From the NCBI GenBank assembly GCA_039936115.1, contig JBDTIZ010000207.1, positions 1 through 8,384 on the forward strand: a stretch of DNA of 8,384 nt, in the 5' to 3' direction. Below the pieces are notes generated by a model. It searched no databases and had not been told where the DNA came from. It saw only the letters and a list, made by a program, of their open reading frames with translations. Numbering within the stretch: the stretch's first letter is position 1; each line of letters starts with the position of its first letter. Positions 7,791 to 8,384 of this stretch are shown here, one piece after another. Source of the DNA: DATIJJ01 sp039936115 (lineage in GTDB: Bacteria > Pseudomonadota > Gammaproteobacteria > DSM-16500). A program made the position numbers and the translations under genes.

Positions 7791-7899
7791 TTGCTTTTTG
7801 TAGGGGCGAACCTATGTGTTCGCCCTCTTGCTCGAAGAGACAATACTTGTGTATTGAGGCTGCAGGGCGAACACATAGGTTCGCCCCCTACAAAAGCAA
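7791..7899. repeat. REP/MITE-like inverted-repeat element, copy 2
   Basis: Two 36-nt arms (7791-7826 and 7864-7899) are near-perfect reverse complements, differing only by one T fewer and one G more in runs of T and G. They enclose a 37-nt centre, which itself holds a perfect 6-bp hairpin, CAATAC-TTGT-GTATTG (7841-7856). The arms share the TTTTGTAGGGGCGAA and TTCGCCC cores with copy 1, before gltX. The element starts 29 nt after the gltX stop, so it would form a very stable structure in the 3' end of that mRNA and could protect it or slow transcription. No T-run follows on the plus strand, so it is not a standard intrinsic terminator. No open frame or transposase lies within it. Confidence 0.9.
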
Positions 7900-8013
7900 C
7901 AGCTCCACTCTTTGAAATCAAAAGTAATTTTAGATTTTCTCACTAGTCCCTTAAAGCATAAAAGTCCCTAAAAACCACAGGAAAATTAAATCCAGAAAAA
8001 TCATGATTTAGTG
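7900..8013. other. AT-rich non-coding stretch upstream of the tRNA promoter
   Basis: I find no gene here. The stretch is AT-rich, with A- and T-tracts directly before the -35 box at 8014, which could act as an UP element for RNA polymerase alpha subunits, as is common upstream of stable-RNA promoters. A direct repeat, AGTCCCT, occurs at 7945-7951 and 7963-7969, 18 bp apart, each followed by an A-rich run. No intrinsic terminator for gltX is evident, so some gltX transcripts may read into the tRNAs. Confidence 0.4.
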
Positions 8014-8042
8014 TTGACAAAACGGCATGGGCTGCCTAGAAT
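8014..8042 (+). promoter_or_regulatory. Strong sigma70 promoter of the tRNA-Ala/tRNA-Glu operon
   Basis: A perfect TTGACA -35 box (8014-8019) and TAGAAT -10 box (8037-8042, 5 of 6 matches) are separated by exactly 17 nt. Transcription should begin near 8049, about 20 nt before the tRNA-Ala. The bases after the -10 box (CGCTGCTC) are GC-rich, as in the discriminators of stringently controlled stable-RNA promoters, so repression by ppGpp on starvation is likely but inferred. Confidence 0.8.
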
Positions 8043-8070
8043 CGCTGCTCTATTGTGATAGCAGAGCAGC

Positions 8071-8071
<1 letters not shown>
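8043..8071. repeat. 9-bp inverted repeat across the tRNA operon start site
   Basis: CGCTGCTCT (8043-8051) and AGAGCAGCG (8063-8071) are exact reverse complements around an 11-nt centre. The left arm directly follows the -10 box and the right arm ends on the first base of tRNA-Ala. Since transcription probably begins near 8049, most of the left arm would not be in the RNA, so this is better viewed as a DNA-level dyad than as a leader hairpin. Its function is unknown. Confidence 0.5.
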
Positions 8072-8143
<72 letters not shown>

Positions 8144-8146
<3 letters not shown>

Positions 8147-8209
8147 ACGCAAGTTGGCATGCGGTTTCAGCGTCATTGAAACACAGGCTCCTCGCCTGCA
8201 TTCACAGGC
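8144..8209 (+). other. Hairpin-rich spacer between the two tRNAs
   Basis: The spacer holds several small hairpins. CCAAC-GCAA-GTTGG (8144-8157) has a GNRA-type tetraloop, and its left arm includes the CCA end of tRNA-Ala. GTTTCA/TGAAAC (8164-8169 and 8177-8182) closes a 7-nt loop. CAGGC (8184-8188), GCCTG (8194-8198) and CAGGC (8205-8209) can form either of two exclusive 5-bp stems. Such structures usually guide nuclease cleavage that separates co-transcribed tRNAs. No open frame is present. Confidence 0.45.
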
Positions 8210-8227
8210 AGATCAGTAATATCATCT

Positions 8228-8303
8228 GTCCCCATCGTCTAGAGGCCTAGGACATCGCCCTTTCACGGCGGTAACACGAGTTCGAATCTCGTTGGGGACG
8301 CCA
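8228..8303 (+). tRNA. tRNA-Glu, anticodon TTC
   Basis: This 76-nt cloverleaf closely resembles E. coli tRNA-Glu. The acceptor stem pairs GTCCCCA with TGGGGAC, the discriminator base is G, and CCA is encoded. The anticodon loop is CTTTCAC, with anticodon TTC at 8262-8264 reading GAA and GAG; the anticodon stem is TCGCC/GGCGG with one G-U pair. The T arm carries GTTCGAATC. It is the second gene of the operon with tRNA-Ala, and its charging enzyme, GltX, is encoded just upstream on the same strand. Besides translation, Glu-tRNA-Glu is the precursor of haem through glutamyl-tRNA reductase in most gammaproteobacteria. Confidence 0.98.
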
Positions 8304-8331
8304 AATTAATCAATGAGTTATGATTTGGCGT
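8298..8331 (+). other. Hairpin overlapping the 3' end of tRNA-Glu, possible processing signal or weak terminator
   Basis: ACGCCAAAT (8298-8306) and ATTTGGCGT (8323-8331) form a perfect 9-bp stem with a 16-nt loop. The left arm contains the tRNA discriminator base and CCA. A run of six T begins only at 8357, so this is not a classical intrinsic terminator, although the T-rich stretch at 8351-8365 may contribute. The rest of the window to 8384 shows no gene. Confidence 0.4.
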
Positions 8332-8384
8332 GTGTAAAAATAGATCAGCTTCCTTCTTTTTTCCTTACTATGCCGTGCAGAAAC

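Noticed and set aside
7791..7899. Inverted repeat as a classical intrinsic terminator of gltX
   Set aside because: The stem is strong, but no T-run follows it on the plus strand; the family resemblance to the copy at 6181-6264 points to a dispersed repeat instead.
6181..7899. CRISPR-like array from the repeated GGGCGAAC units
   Set aside because: The units are inverted, few and not regularly spaced, and no cas genes are present.
8228..8331. Attachment site of an integrated element at the 3' end of tRNA-Glu
   Set aside because: The downstream match to the tRNA end is inverted, not direct, and no integrase or second tRNA-end copy is in the window.

Overview
The window looks like chromosomal DNA from an AT-rich gammaproteobacterium, most likely a host-associated member of the Legionellales (Legionella/Coxiella-like). 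The glutamyl-tRNA synthetase is clearly of the gammaproteobacterial type also seen in Legionella and E. coli. Its neighbours are large ankyrin/TPR solenoid proteins of the kind such intracellular bacteria use as host-directed effectors. The taxon is inferred from protein resemblance and gene style, not from a database search.

Layout: the left three quarters (about 149-6067) hold two long minus-strand genes, transcribed right to left and separated by 66 bp with no visible terminator between them, so they probably form one transcription unit. The first gene (501 aa) is an unrecognised alpha-helical protein. The second (1448 aa) alternates TPR-like and ankyrin blocks and ends in an unassigned domain with a proline-rich tail. 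A rho-independent terminator lies just past the second gene (52-88). The 293-bp divergent region (6068-6360) carries a TATAAT box and a perfect 8-bp palindrome for the leftward unit, a REP/MITE-like inverted repeat, and a sigma70-type promoter for the rightward gene.

The right quarter is housekeeping: gltX (glutamyl-tRNA synthetase), then a second, larger copy of the same inverted-repeat family, then a near-consensus promoter driving tRNA-Ala(GGC) and tRNA-Glu(TTC). GltX charges the tRNA-Glu encoded about 470 bp downstream of it. The two repeat copies bracket gltX almost exactly.

The points most worth following are the two-gene solenoid unit with its uncharacterised C-terminal domain, the paired mobile-type repeats around gltX, the palindrome over the -35 region of the solenoid unit, and short hairpins immediately after both tRNAs that would pair with their encoded CCA ends.
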